A program made the position numbers and the translations under genes. Below are positions 26,554 to 34,462 of a stretch of DNA of 64,000 nucleotides, in pieces. The first letter of the stretch is position 1; each line of letters opens with the position of its first letter. A model generated the notes under the pieces. The model did not search any database, was not told the origin of the DNA, and saw only the letters and a list, made by a program, of their open reading frames with translations. This stretch comes from an uncultured Planctomycetaceae bacterium. GTDB taxonomy: Bacteria > Planctomycetota > Planctomycetia > Pirellulales > Pirellulaceae. The stretch covers positions 44,621 through 108,620 of the forward strand of contig CAIPEB010000608.1 in NCBI GenBank assembly GCA_903863885.1. Reading direction: 5' to 3'.

Positions 26554-28662
26554 CTACTTCGGCATCGGCAGCACGATCATAGCGTTTTCAGCGAATGTGA
26601 CTTCGCCGTCCTTGCCGTCGATCTTGTACTTGATCTTCAGTTGTTTCACGACGCCATCGGCCGGGTCGCCGAGCGTATCGTTGTAATTCGCTCCCGGCAG
26701 GAAAATGACGCGGTAGTTCTTGGCGAACTTGCGGAGGATGTCCGTAACGTCCTTGATCTTGTTGCCGGCTCCGTATTCCGCCTTGACGATCTCAAGCTTG
26801 ACCTGCTGGTGGCCGGCCTGTGCGAGAGCTTTGCCGAGTTCGGCCCGGTTGATTCCCTTGCTTGCCAGCCCCATAACCACGAGCATTGCCTCGTCCTTCA
26901 GGGCGGGATTCTTGGCCGCGTCCAGGGCAATCGCCTGCATCTCATCGCTCGGGTACCGAAGCAGAACTTCGAGCACGAGCCGCTTGTCGGTATCTCGCTC
27001 GGCGGCATCCAGGGCCGTGCGGCACATCGCGGCTCGCTGGTCCGCCGGCATGTCGAATTGGCGGGCGATGCGGATGTACGCGCGGATGGCGCGCGTCTTG
27101 AGCTTCTGGTCAGTCGCGGCTTTGTGCAGATCGAGCAGGACCGGCGCAGCATCGGCGGAAGTCCACTGGCCCAGTTCCTGATAGGCCGCGTCGCGGAATT
27201 CCTCGTTGTCGGAGCGAGCGGCAGCCGCTACGGTTTCCAACGCTTTCGCTCCGCCGATTGCCGCAAGCGCGTCGAGGATGCGGGCCTTCACGGCGCCGTC
27301 CGCACCGGACAGTGCTGCTGCGATCTGTGCGGCGACGGCTTCCCGATCAGCGGCGCGCTGGCCGATATCACGGATCGCCTGATCCAAGGCCGCGGCCTCT
27401 TGCTTATCGTTTGTCGCAGCGAGTCGCGCCAGCAGCTTCGGCAGTTGGGCCGTATCGAGCACAGCGCCGAGACCGGCCACGGCAGCAACGCGAACGGCGG
27501 GGTCCTTGTCATCCGCGGCCGCCCAGAGTACCGGAACCGCTGCGGCAATGCGTCGCTTGGCAGCCAAACCGATCAACAGCAGCCGCACTTTGCCTTCGGC
27601 TTTCGAGAGTCGCTCAACAACCTGATCATCAACCGCCTTGCCTTGCAGGTTCTCCAGCGATTCCAGTGCGGCGGGCGAGATCTCGCTGTTTCCTTCCGCG
27701 GCCGCGTCGAGCAGTGCCGGCACGCAGGATGCGTCACCCACGCGTTTCAGCGTGCGGATGGCCAGAACGCGAAGCTGCGGGTCGGAACTCTGTGCTGCCT
27801 TCAACACGGCGGGCAATACCTGCGACTGGCCGTGAATCGCCAATGCCGTGATCAGCAGGCCCTGCCGCTCGGGAGACACCTTGGGCAACTCGGCCACCAG
27901 AGCATCGGTGACTTCCTTGCCGGACAATTCCATCGCGGTCCGCACAGCGGCATTGGCCAGATCGTGGTCGGAGCCTCGGATGGCCTCGAGCAGGAGCGGA
28001 ATGCCATCGGCTTTGCGGCTGAGGATCGCGCCGCGAAGCGCGGCGGACTTGACCTGCGGCGGCATGTCGGCCTGTCCACGCAGCCGGTCATAGATCGCTC
28101 GCGCCGCGTCCACTTGATCGGCCGCGCTCATCGTCTCCGCACAGCGGAAAAGACCCTCGCATACGGCGAGTTGAGTTGCTCCGGCAGCCCCTGCCAGCGC
28201 GTCCTGCAGTGCCTGCGCGGCGGGAGCTGTCCCGATGCAACCGAGAGCTCTTGCTGCGGCCTGAGCGGCAGCGGCGTCGCTTCCCTTGACTACGGCTCCG
28301 AGCGGTTCCACGGCTTTGCCGTCTCGTCTTGCGCCGAGACTTCCGATGACGCCCAGTCGAGGCGACCCCTGAACCTTGCCCAGGGCGTCGCGCAACGCTT
28401 CATCCACCGATGGGTCGCGCACCGATTCGAGCGCGTAGCGGGCCATGTGCGAGAGCTTCTCGTCGGCCAGCAATGCCGCAAGCGCGGGGACGGAATCCTT
28501 GGTCGCGACACGCGCCAGTTTACGGCACGCGTCCGATTTTTCCTGAACGCCGGCGTCGGACTTCAGCACGGCGAGCAATTCGGCTTCCTGGGCAGGCGTT
28601 CGACCGGCTAACAATGCCACCAGGGTCGCCGCCAGAACGAAAGATTTATGGGTTTCCCACAT
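26554..28662 (-). CDS. Secreted HEAT-repeat protein
   Basis: The protein is 702 residues from ATG 28662 with an AAGGAG site and a signal peptide (about 1-25, ending near TPAQE). From about residue 30 to 620 it consists of HEAT/PBS-lyase-like helical repeats of about 30-40 residues with recurring motifs such as DPAVRVAAVAGLG and DPSVDEALRDALG. The last 80 residues end in a beta segment (FLPGANYNDTLGDPADGVVK). Such proteins are alpha-solenoid scaffolds in the planctomycete cell envelope; no enzymatic function can be inferred. It lies 56 nt downstream of the second Gfo/Idh/MocA gene, in the same direction, so a shared transcript is likely. Confidence 0.85.
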   Translation of the reverse strand: MWETHKSFVLAATLVALLAGRTPAQEAELLAVLKSDAGVQEKSDACRKLARVATKDSVPALAALLADEKLSHMARYALESVRDPSVDEALRDALGKVQGSPRLGVIGSLGARRDGKAVEPLGAVVKGSDAAAAQAAARALGCIGTAPAAQALQDALAGAAGATQLAVCEGLFRCAETMSAADQVDAARAIYDRLRGQADMPPQVKSAALRGAILSRKADGIPLLLEAIRGSDHDLANAAVRTAMELSGKEVTDALVAELPKVSPERQGLLITALAIHGQSQVLPAVLKAAQSSDPQLRVLAIRTLKRVGDASCVPALLDAAAEGNSEISPAALESLENLQGKAVDDQVVERLSKAEGKVRLLLIGLAAKRRIAAAVPVLWAAADDKDPAVRVAAVAGLGAVLDTAQLPKLLARLAATNDKQEAAALDQAIRDIGQRAADREAVAAQIAAALSGADGAVKARILDALAAIGGAKALETVAAAARSDNEEFRDAAYQELGQWTSADAAPVLLDLHKAATDQKLKTRAIRAYIRIARQFDMPADQRAAMCRTALDAAERDTDKRLVLEVLLRYPSDEMQAIALDAAKNPALKDEAMLVVMGLASKGINRAELGKALAQAGHQQVKLEIVKAEYGAGNKIKDVTDILRKFAKNYRVIFLPGANYNDTLGDPADGVVKQLKIKYKIDGKDGEVTFAENAMIVLPMPK

Positions 28663-28718
28663 GGTTGGGATTTCTCCTTGGCGTTGAGCAATCAGAGACT
28701 CAGCAGATTCATCGTTGT

Positions 28719-30032
28719 TCAATAGACGTACGGCTCGCGCATGGCCCGCGAACGGAGACGATTCGCTTCGTCGTCGTTCACGAACTCTTCCTTGACCGGG
28801 TCGAACTTGAGGCTTCGCTTGAGCCACATGCAGATGTTGGCCGCATGGACCGTGGTCATCGAGTGGTGCATCACCTCGGGATTGGCAACGGTCCGCTCGC
28901 GGGTGCGGACGCAGTCCAGGAAGTTTTGCATGTGGTCGAGCGACCGGCCGGTGCGGGCGACATATTCGCCGATGACCTGCTTGAACTCGTTCAACAGCGA
29001 AGGCGAGGATACCGCCGGCTGGTCATAGCCGTCCGCCGCGGCGGCCCACCCGTCGGTGCCGTCGAACCGTTCGCCGCAGGAACCGCTCCAGTACTTGTTG
29101 CCGCGCGACAGGACCATCTTCACGCCGTTGGCGAAATGCGTGACCATCCCGTCGCCGCTGTCGTTGGCAACGTATTCGTACTCGATGGGCGACGACTCGC
29201 CGCAATCCAGACCGGCCTGCGCCTGGGCAAAGGTATGGGCTCCCCATTCGCCGATGCAGCTGGTGTGGAAGTCGTAGAAGCCGCGCCAGCCGCCGGCGAC
29301 GTAGCTGGGATTGTACGGGCGCCACGGACACGAGCCGAGCCATGCGTTCCAGTCGACTTCTTCCTTGGGTGGTTCGGGGACCGCAGGCAACCAGTCGTGA
29401 CGCATCTCGGCCGCATCCCACGGGGCAATGTGCGCGTAAGCGGTATGGATCTTTCCGAGGCGGCCGGTGCGGGCCATCTCGATGCAGAAGACGTGATTCG
29501 GCTCGCTCAGCCGTTGCGTGCCCGTCTGGTAGACGCGGCCGTAGCGGCGAGCCGTCTCCACCACGGCGCGCCCCTCGGCGATCGTCATGCACGAGGGCTT
29601 TTCGGTATAAACGTCCTTCTTGGCCCTCATCGAGAGAATCGAGGCCAGTGCGTGCCATCGGTCGCCCGTCGCGATCAGTACCGCGTCGATGTCGGGCCGC
29701 GCCGCGAGAAACTCGTTGATCTCGGGATACATGGCGCAGTCTTGATTGCCGTTCTTCTGGTCGACGAACGCTTTGACCGCAAGCCGCTGCTTCTTCTGCA
29801 GATCGCAGATCGCTACGAACTGGACTCCCGGTTTGGACATGATCCACTGCAGGTCGTGCATGCCGCGGCCCTGGATGCCGATACCGCCCACGACAATCCG
29901 GTCGCTGGGGGCAACGGCACCGTCTTTGCCGAGCACGGTCGAAGGTATAATCTGCGGCGCAGCTACCAGAGCGCCTGCTCCGGCCGCTGATTTGAGAAAT
30001 CTCCGACGTGAGAAGGACGACTTGTCGGGCAT
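28719..30032 (-). CDS. Tat-exported Gfo/Idh/MocA family oxidoreductase
   Basis: The protein is 437 residues from ATG 30032 with GGGAG upstream. The N-terminus FSRRRFLKSAAGAG is a clear twin-arginine signal. The dinucleotide motif is GIGIQGRG, and the catalytic lysine motif is the classical TEKPSC. The C-terminal Gfo/Idh/MocA beta-sheet domain is of normal length, with DFHTSCIGEWGAH conserved. Compared with the protein at 3915-5429 it lacks the long insert after the Rossmann core and keeps EKP. It probably oxidises or epimerises a sugar derivative with NAD(P) after folded export. It heads a minus-strand run with the HEAT and LamG genes. Confidence 0.92.
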   Translation of the reverse strand: MPDKSSFSRRRFLKSAAGAGALVAAPQIIPSTVLGKDGAVAPSDRIVVGGIGIQGRGMHDLQWIMSKPGVQFVAICDLQKKQRLAVKAFVDQKNGNQDCAMYPEINEFLAARPDIDAVLIATGDRWHALASILSMRAKKDVYTEKPSCMTIAEGRAVVETARRYGRVYQTGTQRLSEPNHVFCIEMARTGRLGKIHTAYAHIAPWDAAEMRHDWLPAVPEPPKEEVDWNAWLGSCPWRPYNPSYVAGGWRGFYDFHTSCIGEWGAHTFAQAQAGLDCGESSPIEYEYVANDSGDGMVTHFANGVKMVLSRGNKYWSGSCGERFDGTDGWAAAADGYDQPAVSSPSLLNEFKQVIGEYVARTGRSLDHMQNFLDCVRTRERTVANPEVMHHSMTTVHAANICMWLKRSLKFDPVKEEFVNDDEANRLRSRAMREPYVY

Positions 30033-30446
30033 GGAGGTTCTCCCATGGTGTGGCTGGTCTCGCGGGGATCGGTCGCTTCTCGAGCGATTCGCCAATGCCC
30101 CTCACGAGCGCTCCGCGGAATTACTCCTGCGAAGCGGAGTCGGGCGGAAACGGAAACCGAATCCTCTTACATCCGACGGGGCCGTGTCAATCAGTGGGCT
30201 GTCCGAATTCGCTGTTCCGCGGCAATTCGGGCCGTCACATTCCGAACCAGGCCCCGGCGTTCGGTTTTTCGGATGCCGTGGATTACGAATAACGAATGTG
30301 ACACACGCGGTTCGATGGTGGATAATACTGACGGGTTGATGTTGCGGGCCGTCGGCGGGCAAGATGTGGCAAGACGGCAGTGAGACGCCGAATGATCCGA
30401 ATCCCCCCGGCTTCCGAGTCGATGCAGAATCCATGGGAGGCAAGCG
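30033..30446. other. Divergent intergenic region, no gene seen
   Basis: 414 nt between the Gfo/Idh/MocA start (minus) and the DUF2007 gene (plus). Short open frames exist in several phases but none has a ribosome site with credible composition. Promoters for both neighbours are expected here; none could be named. Confidence 0.4.
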
Positions 30447-30692
30447 ATGAATAACGACGCCAACGAAGTCGAAGTGGTCTACATCACTAACGACGTCTAC
30501 GAGGCCGAGATCCTGCGCAACGAGTTGCACGGCGCCGGCATCAAGTGCGAATTGGACGGCATGTCCCAGGGCGGTTTCACCGAACTGGTGGAAACCAAAC
30601 TCCTCGTGCGGGCCTGGGATGCGGACCGCGCCCGGCGGATCATCGAAGCCCGGTCAGCCGACAAGGCCGAGCCGACGCCGCCCAGCGAATGA
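30447..30692 (+). CDS. DUF2007 family small protein
   Basis: The 81-residue protein starts at ATG 30447 behind GGGAGGC. The sequence follows the DUF2007 (putative signal-transducing) pattern: a first strand EVVYITND, helix YEAEILRNELHGAGI, strand IKCELDG, then TKLLVRAWDADRARRII. This is a compact alpha/beta fold resembling PII-like or ACT-like domains. The family is widespread and its function is not established. It is short, cytoplasmic and apparently monocistronic, converging on the repeat-protein gene at 30764. Confidence 0.85.
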   Translation: MNNDANEVEVVYITNDVYEAEILRNELHGAGIKCELDGMSQGGFTELVETKLLVRAWDADRARRIIEARSADKAEPTPPSE

Positions 30693-30763
30693 AGAACCGG
30701 CAAATGGAAAAATGAGCACCGGCGCGAGATAGGCCAACCGGCCCGCGGGGGTGATCCGCCGCT

Positions 30764-31237
30764 TTACTTGCGTTTGCTGCCCGTGTACGCACCCTTGGCG
30801 TCGTAGTATCGGGTTGTTCCTTTGGACTTTTCCGCACGTCCCGCGTAGGCACCCTTGGCGTCGTAGAATCGAGTAACGTCACCCGTCGTCGTGCTGCGTC
30901 CGCTGTACGTGCCTTTTGAATCGTACCACCGCGTCGAGTCGCCGCTGGTCTGTGCCCGCCCCGAAAACGCGCCGCGTCCATCGTACAGGCGTGAAGAGTC
31001 CTTGGAGCGGTCCACCCGCCCGGTGTACGAACCCCTCGCGTCGTACAGCCGAGTCGTCGATCCGCTGGCGTCCGCACGTCCCGCGTACGCGCCCTTGGAG
31101 TCGTAAAATCGCCCCGATCCGCCGCTGGAATTCTTCATCGCGTCGCTGGCGACATTCTCGGCCGCAATTCGGCTGACGCCGGACAACAGAACACCGCAAA
31201 TCGCCACCAATCGGAATGTTCTGGTCATCGTGAACAC
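30764..31237 (-). CDS. Secreted protein made of 20-residue YD-G tandem repeats
   Basis: The 157-residue protein has a signal peptide (about 5-26) and a short linker (27-42). Five full 20-residue repeats and a 15-residue sixth follow. The consensus is R-[FLWY]-Y-D-x-[KR]-G-x-[YF]-x-G-R followed by eight variable residues, mostly Ser, Thr, Asp and Lys. I chose the GTG at 31237 because GGGAGA sits 6 nt upstream; the in-frame ATG at 31228 has poor spacing. The regular Tyr-Asp-Gly pattern suggests a short beta-hairpin solenoid, perhaps a surface binding repeat. I do not recognise a named family. It is small and isolated, with no operon partner. Confidence 0.75.
   Translation of the reverse strand: MFTMTRTFRLVAICGVLLSGVSRIAAENVASDAMKNSSGGSGRFYDSKGAYAGRADASGSTTRLYDARGSYTGRVDRSKDSSRLYDGRGAFSGRAQTSGDSTRWYDSKGTYSGRSTTTGDVTRFYDAKGAYAGRAEKSKGTTRYYDAKGAYTGSKRK
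30767..31111 (-). repeat. 60-bp coding tandem repeats (5.75 units)
   Basis: Sixty-bp units with strong conservation around the CTTGGAGTCGTA/CTTGGCGTCGTA core (plus strand), separated by variable 24-nt stretches. They encode the 20-residue protein repeats. They are contiguous, in frame and lack spacers, so they are not a CRISPR array. Confidence 0.9.
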
Positions 31238-31444
31238 GGCGGGTCTCCCGAGCGTTCCCTCATCTCAATTGAGATCTTATCAGAAGAAGTGAGTCACTTT
31301 CCACTCGCTGATTTCGCCCTGTTCACTTTGCGAAGTGCGAAACGCGCGTCGGGTGTGATCAGCTCGCCGAAGAACGCTCTTCGATTCGCAGAGTATTTTC
31401 GGCGAGCGTGGGCACACCGCAATGCGGCCGGCCCCGGCAAGGGG

Positions 31445-31886
31445 CCACGGATGCATACGGATAAGTTCCAGACGCATGACGTCCCGAAGCTCTGGCCTGG
31501 CTTGCCGGTCGCTTTCATCCGAGGTCAGGATCTATAAACGAAAGGCCCTGTTCGGTGACAACTGTTTCTCCCCTTCAGCGGCAAACAGATTTCCGCGATT
31601 GTTTTCTGGTTGGCCCACGTAGCCGCGTCTCTCCGAGACGCGAAGTGCCCGCATCGAAGAGACGCCAAGTACCCGCATCGAAGAGGCCAAGTACACGCGT
31701 CTCGGAGAGACGCGGCTACGTGGTTCGACATCCCGCAGTCTTCCGGACGGCGTTCTGATCGATTCGAACTCTCGGCGAACCTGACACACCCTGCGGGTGT
31801 GTTGCCCGCGGTACGCGTGATAACTGCGGTTCGGTGGTGAATGGAGGGGACGTTTTTCATCCGCGTCAATCAGTGTCCATCCGTGG
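31445..31886. repeat. Repeat-rich intergenic region with inverted CCACGGATG elements
   Basis: The 670-nt gap 31238-31907 has no credible gene. It carries two related elements in inverted orientation: 31445-31465 (CCACGGATGCATACGGATAAG, shown here as its 21-nt extent; core CCACGGATG) and 31856-31886, whose reverse complement starts CCACGGATGGACACTGAT. Elements of this type (CACGGATG...CGGATGAA) recur between genes in many PVC genomes in my recollection. Between them lies a large palindrome listed separately. Confidence 0.55.
31615..31723. repeat. 28-bp perfect inverted repeat with internal direct repeats
   Basis: Left arm 31615-31642 and right arm 31696-31723 are exact reverse complements over 28 bp (arm begins CCACGTAGCCGCGTCTC). 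Each arm is itself a hairpin (CGCGTCTC-TCC-GAGACGCG). The 53-nt middle holds two direct copies of AAGTrCCCGCATCGAAGAG. The layout resembles a REP/BIME-like or miniature mobile element. No transposase is nearby. Confidence 0.8.
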
Positions 31887-31907
31887 CCTCTTCCCTGCCC
31901 TCGATCA

Positions 31908-34220
31908 CTATGGGAACTGCACTTCGACCTGGACGCCGTCAACTGAGTTGGGGAATTTCACGCGCAGCGTGCCGTCGGCATAGTTGCAGTCTTGCGCGGG
32001 AAGTGCCTGACCATTGAGCTTCACGGCGGACGGAGCAGATTTCGCGACGATGCATACGACGGCCTGGGTATCGGCGATGCCTTCGGCGCGGAAGCCCAGT
32101 TTCTTCGCATCGGACACTTCATCCCGCACGCGGCACGCGGCCGCCGCGATCCTGGGCACGTCGCCGGCGACCGTTGTCAGATCGAACAGGAGCACTCGTT
32201 TGCCCGGCGTCAGGGTCACAGAGGAAAGCACCGGCAATTGCGAGTCGAACAGATCAACGAACTTGCCGTTCAGCAACCATGGCGAAGCATCGGGCACAGA
32301 TTCGTCGAGCCCTGCCCCGATCACGTAAGGTCCTCGGCGCAGCACCAGCGAATCGGTCTCGGACCACGGCAGAGCAATGCCGGAGCAGGCCCGCTGGACC
32401 AGTCCGCGAACCGTCTCGGCGCCGGTTGCTTTGCGCGTCAACGCGGCCGGAGACTGTGCCTCGCGGACGACCAGTCCCTTGCCCACAGGAGTTGCCCCCG
32501 TCGCGTCCTTGTCGATGCCCAGGGTCTCGAAGAGATGCTGTCTCGGCGCGGCATAGCCTCGCGGCGCCGTATTCCACCATTCACGGACCGCGTTGTACGG
32601 ATCACGGTCGTCATCGACGACGACCAGGGCACCGCCGTCGCGCACCCACTTTGCCAACGCCTCGTGAAATTCCGGAGCGGGCGGCTTCTGGCCTTCGTAA
32701 GTAAGCAGCAGCACGCGGTACCGATTCAGGAAGCCCGCAGTCGTGGCGCTCTCGATCTGCACCGGTTCCACAGGGATGCCTCGCTTCAGCAGCGGCAGGG
32801 CGAGTCCGTAGAAAGAGCCCAGATGCGGATCGGACGGATCGGGTTGGGCTCGCTGGAACATCATGGTGTCCGAGATCAACACGCCGATGCCCTGCGTGCC
32901 GCTGCGCAGCCACTGCACTTGATCGGCAGGCTGCTTCATCTGGCCCAGGGCGCGGATGACGGCTTGCAGTTCGGTCTCGTATTCGCGCGGAATGGGTACC
33001 CGTTGCGGCTTGGGCCCGCCCGTGCCGCGCGCTGCCGCGTGCAGCGGCGCCCGTCCGTGGACGAATATCCGGTCCGGCCAGGGCATGATTTCGTAGTGCC
33101 ACACTTCGGGCTGCATGAGCGACGCCGTCAACGTGTTTTCCCAGTTCGTGCGGTAATCATCCCAGTCGTGGTTCGGGTTGTCCTCGACGGGGTCGTTCAG
33201 GTACCACACGCGCCGCCCGGACGCTCGCACGAGGTTCTGCATCGCACCGTATTCAAGGAAAGCGGTCTCGAAGGTGCGCTCCTTGGCGCGGCCTTCATAG
33301 AGATTCGGCGTGCGCGCGGTGCCGGTCCACACCTGAGCGATATAGCCGTCCGCGCCGACGTCGATCAGCGACGACTCGGGGCTCACGATCCGCCAGTGGG
33401 CATAATTGATCAGCGAATGGGTCGGCACGTAACAGCGGATTGTGCGGCCGTGCGATTTTCCGTATTCGCGGACAAAGTCGAAGACCTGCGACAAGGCGCG
33501 GCGATACAGGTAGTATTTCAGTTTCGATGCGCGGTACTGAGCGTCAGGGGACGAGTCGGGCGCCTGCCAGTCCTCGTGATAATAGGATTTCCATTCGCGT
33601 TTGAAGTTCTCTTCCCAGCCGCCCTGGGCCCAGAACTCGGGTTCCTCGAGATGAACCGCCTCGGCGCCGGCATCCAGGGCTCGTTTGACGCCGACCGTGA
33701 GATACCTGCCGTAATTCTCGCCGGGCGACATGTAGGGAATGTTCGCATCGCCGCCGTGCAGGATCCGTTTTCCATTGCGATCGGTCTGTGCCTGATCCCA
33801 GTGATTCTGGCCGTCGAACTGGCCGCCGAGGTAGTCTTCGTAGTTGCCCCAGGCGACGCCCGTCATGACGTGGATGACGTATCCCCGCGCCCGCCAGGTG
33901 TCGATCGTTGCCGGCAGTCCCTGACCGATTCCATAAACCATCGCCACGTCGGCGTCGAGATGCGTGCGAGGCGACCAGGGCCCTGCGGTCTGGAAGCTCA
34001 GACGTTCCTCAGCGCGTCGCTCGTCGACCGGGCGGGACTCGCCCGCAGTCGATCCGCCAACTGCCACCAATGCCGCCAACAGCAGAGGTGCGATCGATCG
34101 GTATAACGCTGAAAGGCAGGGCCACCAGCCAAATCGGCGCTGCCAAACGGGGCGAATTACCCGCTTCTGTTGGTCGCGGGACTTTGCGCTGAGAACAAAC
34201 TTTGTGACGGTAAGCGTCAT
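31908..34220 (-). CDS. Secreted hypothetical protein, glycosidase-like barrel plus GATase1-like domain
   Basis: The start at ATG 34220 (AGAAGGC site) gives 770 residues. A long basic N-terminal stretch precedes a hydrophobic export segment (about 40-58, SIAPLLLAALVAVGG). Residues about 75-430 suggest a (beta/alpha)8 barrel: VAMVYGIGQGLP, GYVIHVMTGV, AVHLEEPEFWAQGG and VWYLNDPVEDNP end predicted strands, and E-E/E-D pairs could be catalytic. Residues about 490-640 resemble the GATase1-like domain of GH42-type enzymes (VLLLTYEGQKPP, WVRDGGALVVVDDDRDP). A beta domain ends the protein. I do not recognise the exact family. A secreted glycoside hydrolase is a reasonable guess only. It appears monocistronic. 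Confidence 0.78.
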   Translation of the reverse strand: MTLTVTKFVLSAKSRDQQKRVIRPVWQRRFGWWPCLSALYRSIAPLLLAALVAVGGSTAGESRPVDERRAEERLSFQTAGPWSPRTHLDADVAMVYGIGQGLPATIDTWRARGYVIHVMTGVAWGNYEDYLGGQFDGQNHWDQAQTDRNGKRILHGGDANIPYMSPGENYGRYLTVGVKRALDAGAEAVHLEEPEFWAQGGWEENFKREWKSYYHEDWQAPDSSPDAQYRASKLKYYLYRRALSQVFDFVREYGKSHGRTIRCYVPTHSLINYAHWRIVSPESSLIDVGADGYIAQVWTGTARTPNLYEGRAKERTFETAFLEYGAMQNLVRASGRRVWYLNDPVEDNPNHDWDDYRTNWENTLTASLMQPEVWHYEIMPWPDRIFVHGRAPLHAAARGTGGPKPQRVPIPREYETELQAVIRALGQMKQPADQVQWLRSGTQGIGVLISDTMMFQRAQPDPSDPHLGSFYGLALPLLKRGIPVEPVQIESATTAGFLNRYRVLLLTYEGQKPPAPEFHEALAKWVRDGGALVVVDDDRDPYNAVREWWNTAPRGYAAPRQHLFETLGIDKDATGATPVGKGLVVREAQSPAALTRKATGAETVRGLVQRACSGIALPWSETDSLVLRRGPYVIGAGLDESVPDASPWLLNGKFVDLFDSQLPVLSSVTLTPGKRVLLFDLTTVAGDVPRIAAAACRVRDEVSDAKKLGFRAEGIADTQAVVCIVAKSAPSAVKLNGQALPAQDCNYADGTLRVKFPNSVDGVQVEVQFP

Positions 34221-34462
34221 GGGTGCCTTCTCTTGAAACGTGGAGTGCCTGCAGGTAGTCTCTGATGCCGATGTGCGGTAATCGGATTGGTGGAGACACG
34301 TGCGCGTGCTGTGCCGTATATGAACCACTTGGAACGCTAATGCCGGGGCGTCGTGACTTTCTCGCCGCTTTTCATGGTCAGGGCATCCGGCAGAATGGAA
34401 ACCCGATTGCCTCCGGACTCCCGTCTTATCCGTGCGAGAGTCATTGAAGAAATTCGTCTGAT

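Noticed and set aside
26641..28611. 656-codon open frame on the plus strand
   Set aside because: Antisense to the HEAT-repeat gene; long antisense frames are expected in high-GC repeat proteins.
30767..31111. CRISPR-like array of 60-bp repeats
   Set aside because: Repeats are contiguous, in frame and encode a conserved 20-residue motif; there are no spacers or cas genes.
31992..34106. 704-codon open frame on the plus strand
   Set aside because: Antisense shadow of the secreted protein at 31908-34220; composition is Arg/His-rich and there is no ribosome site.
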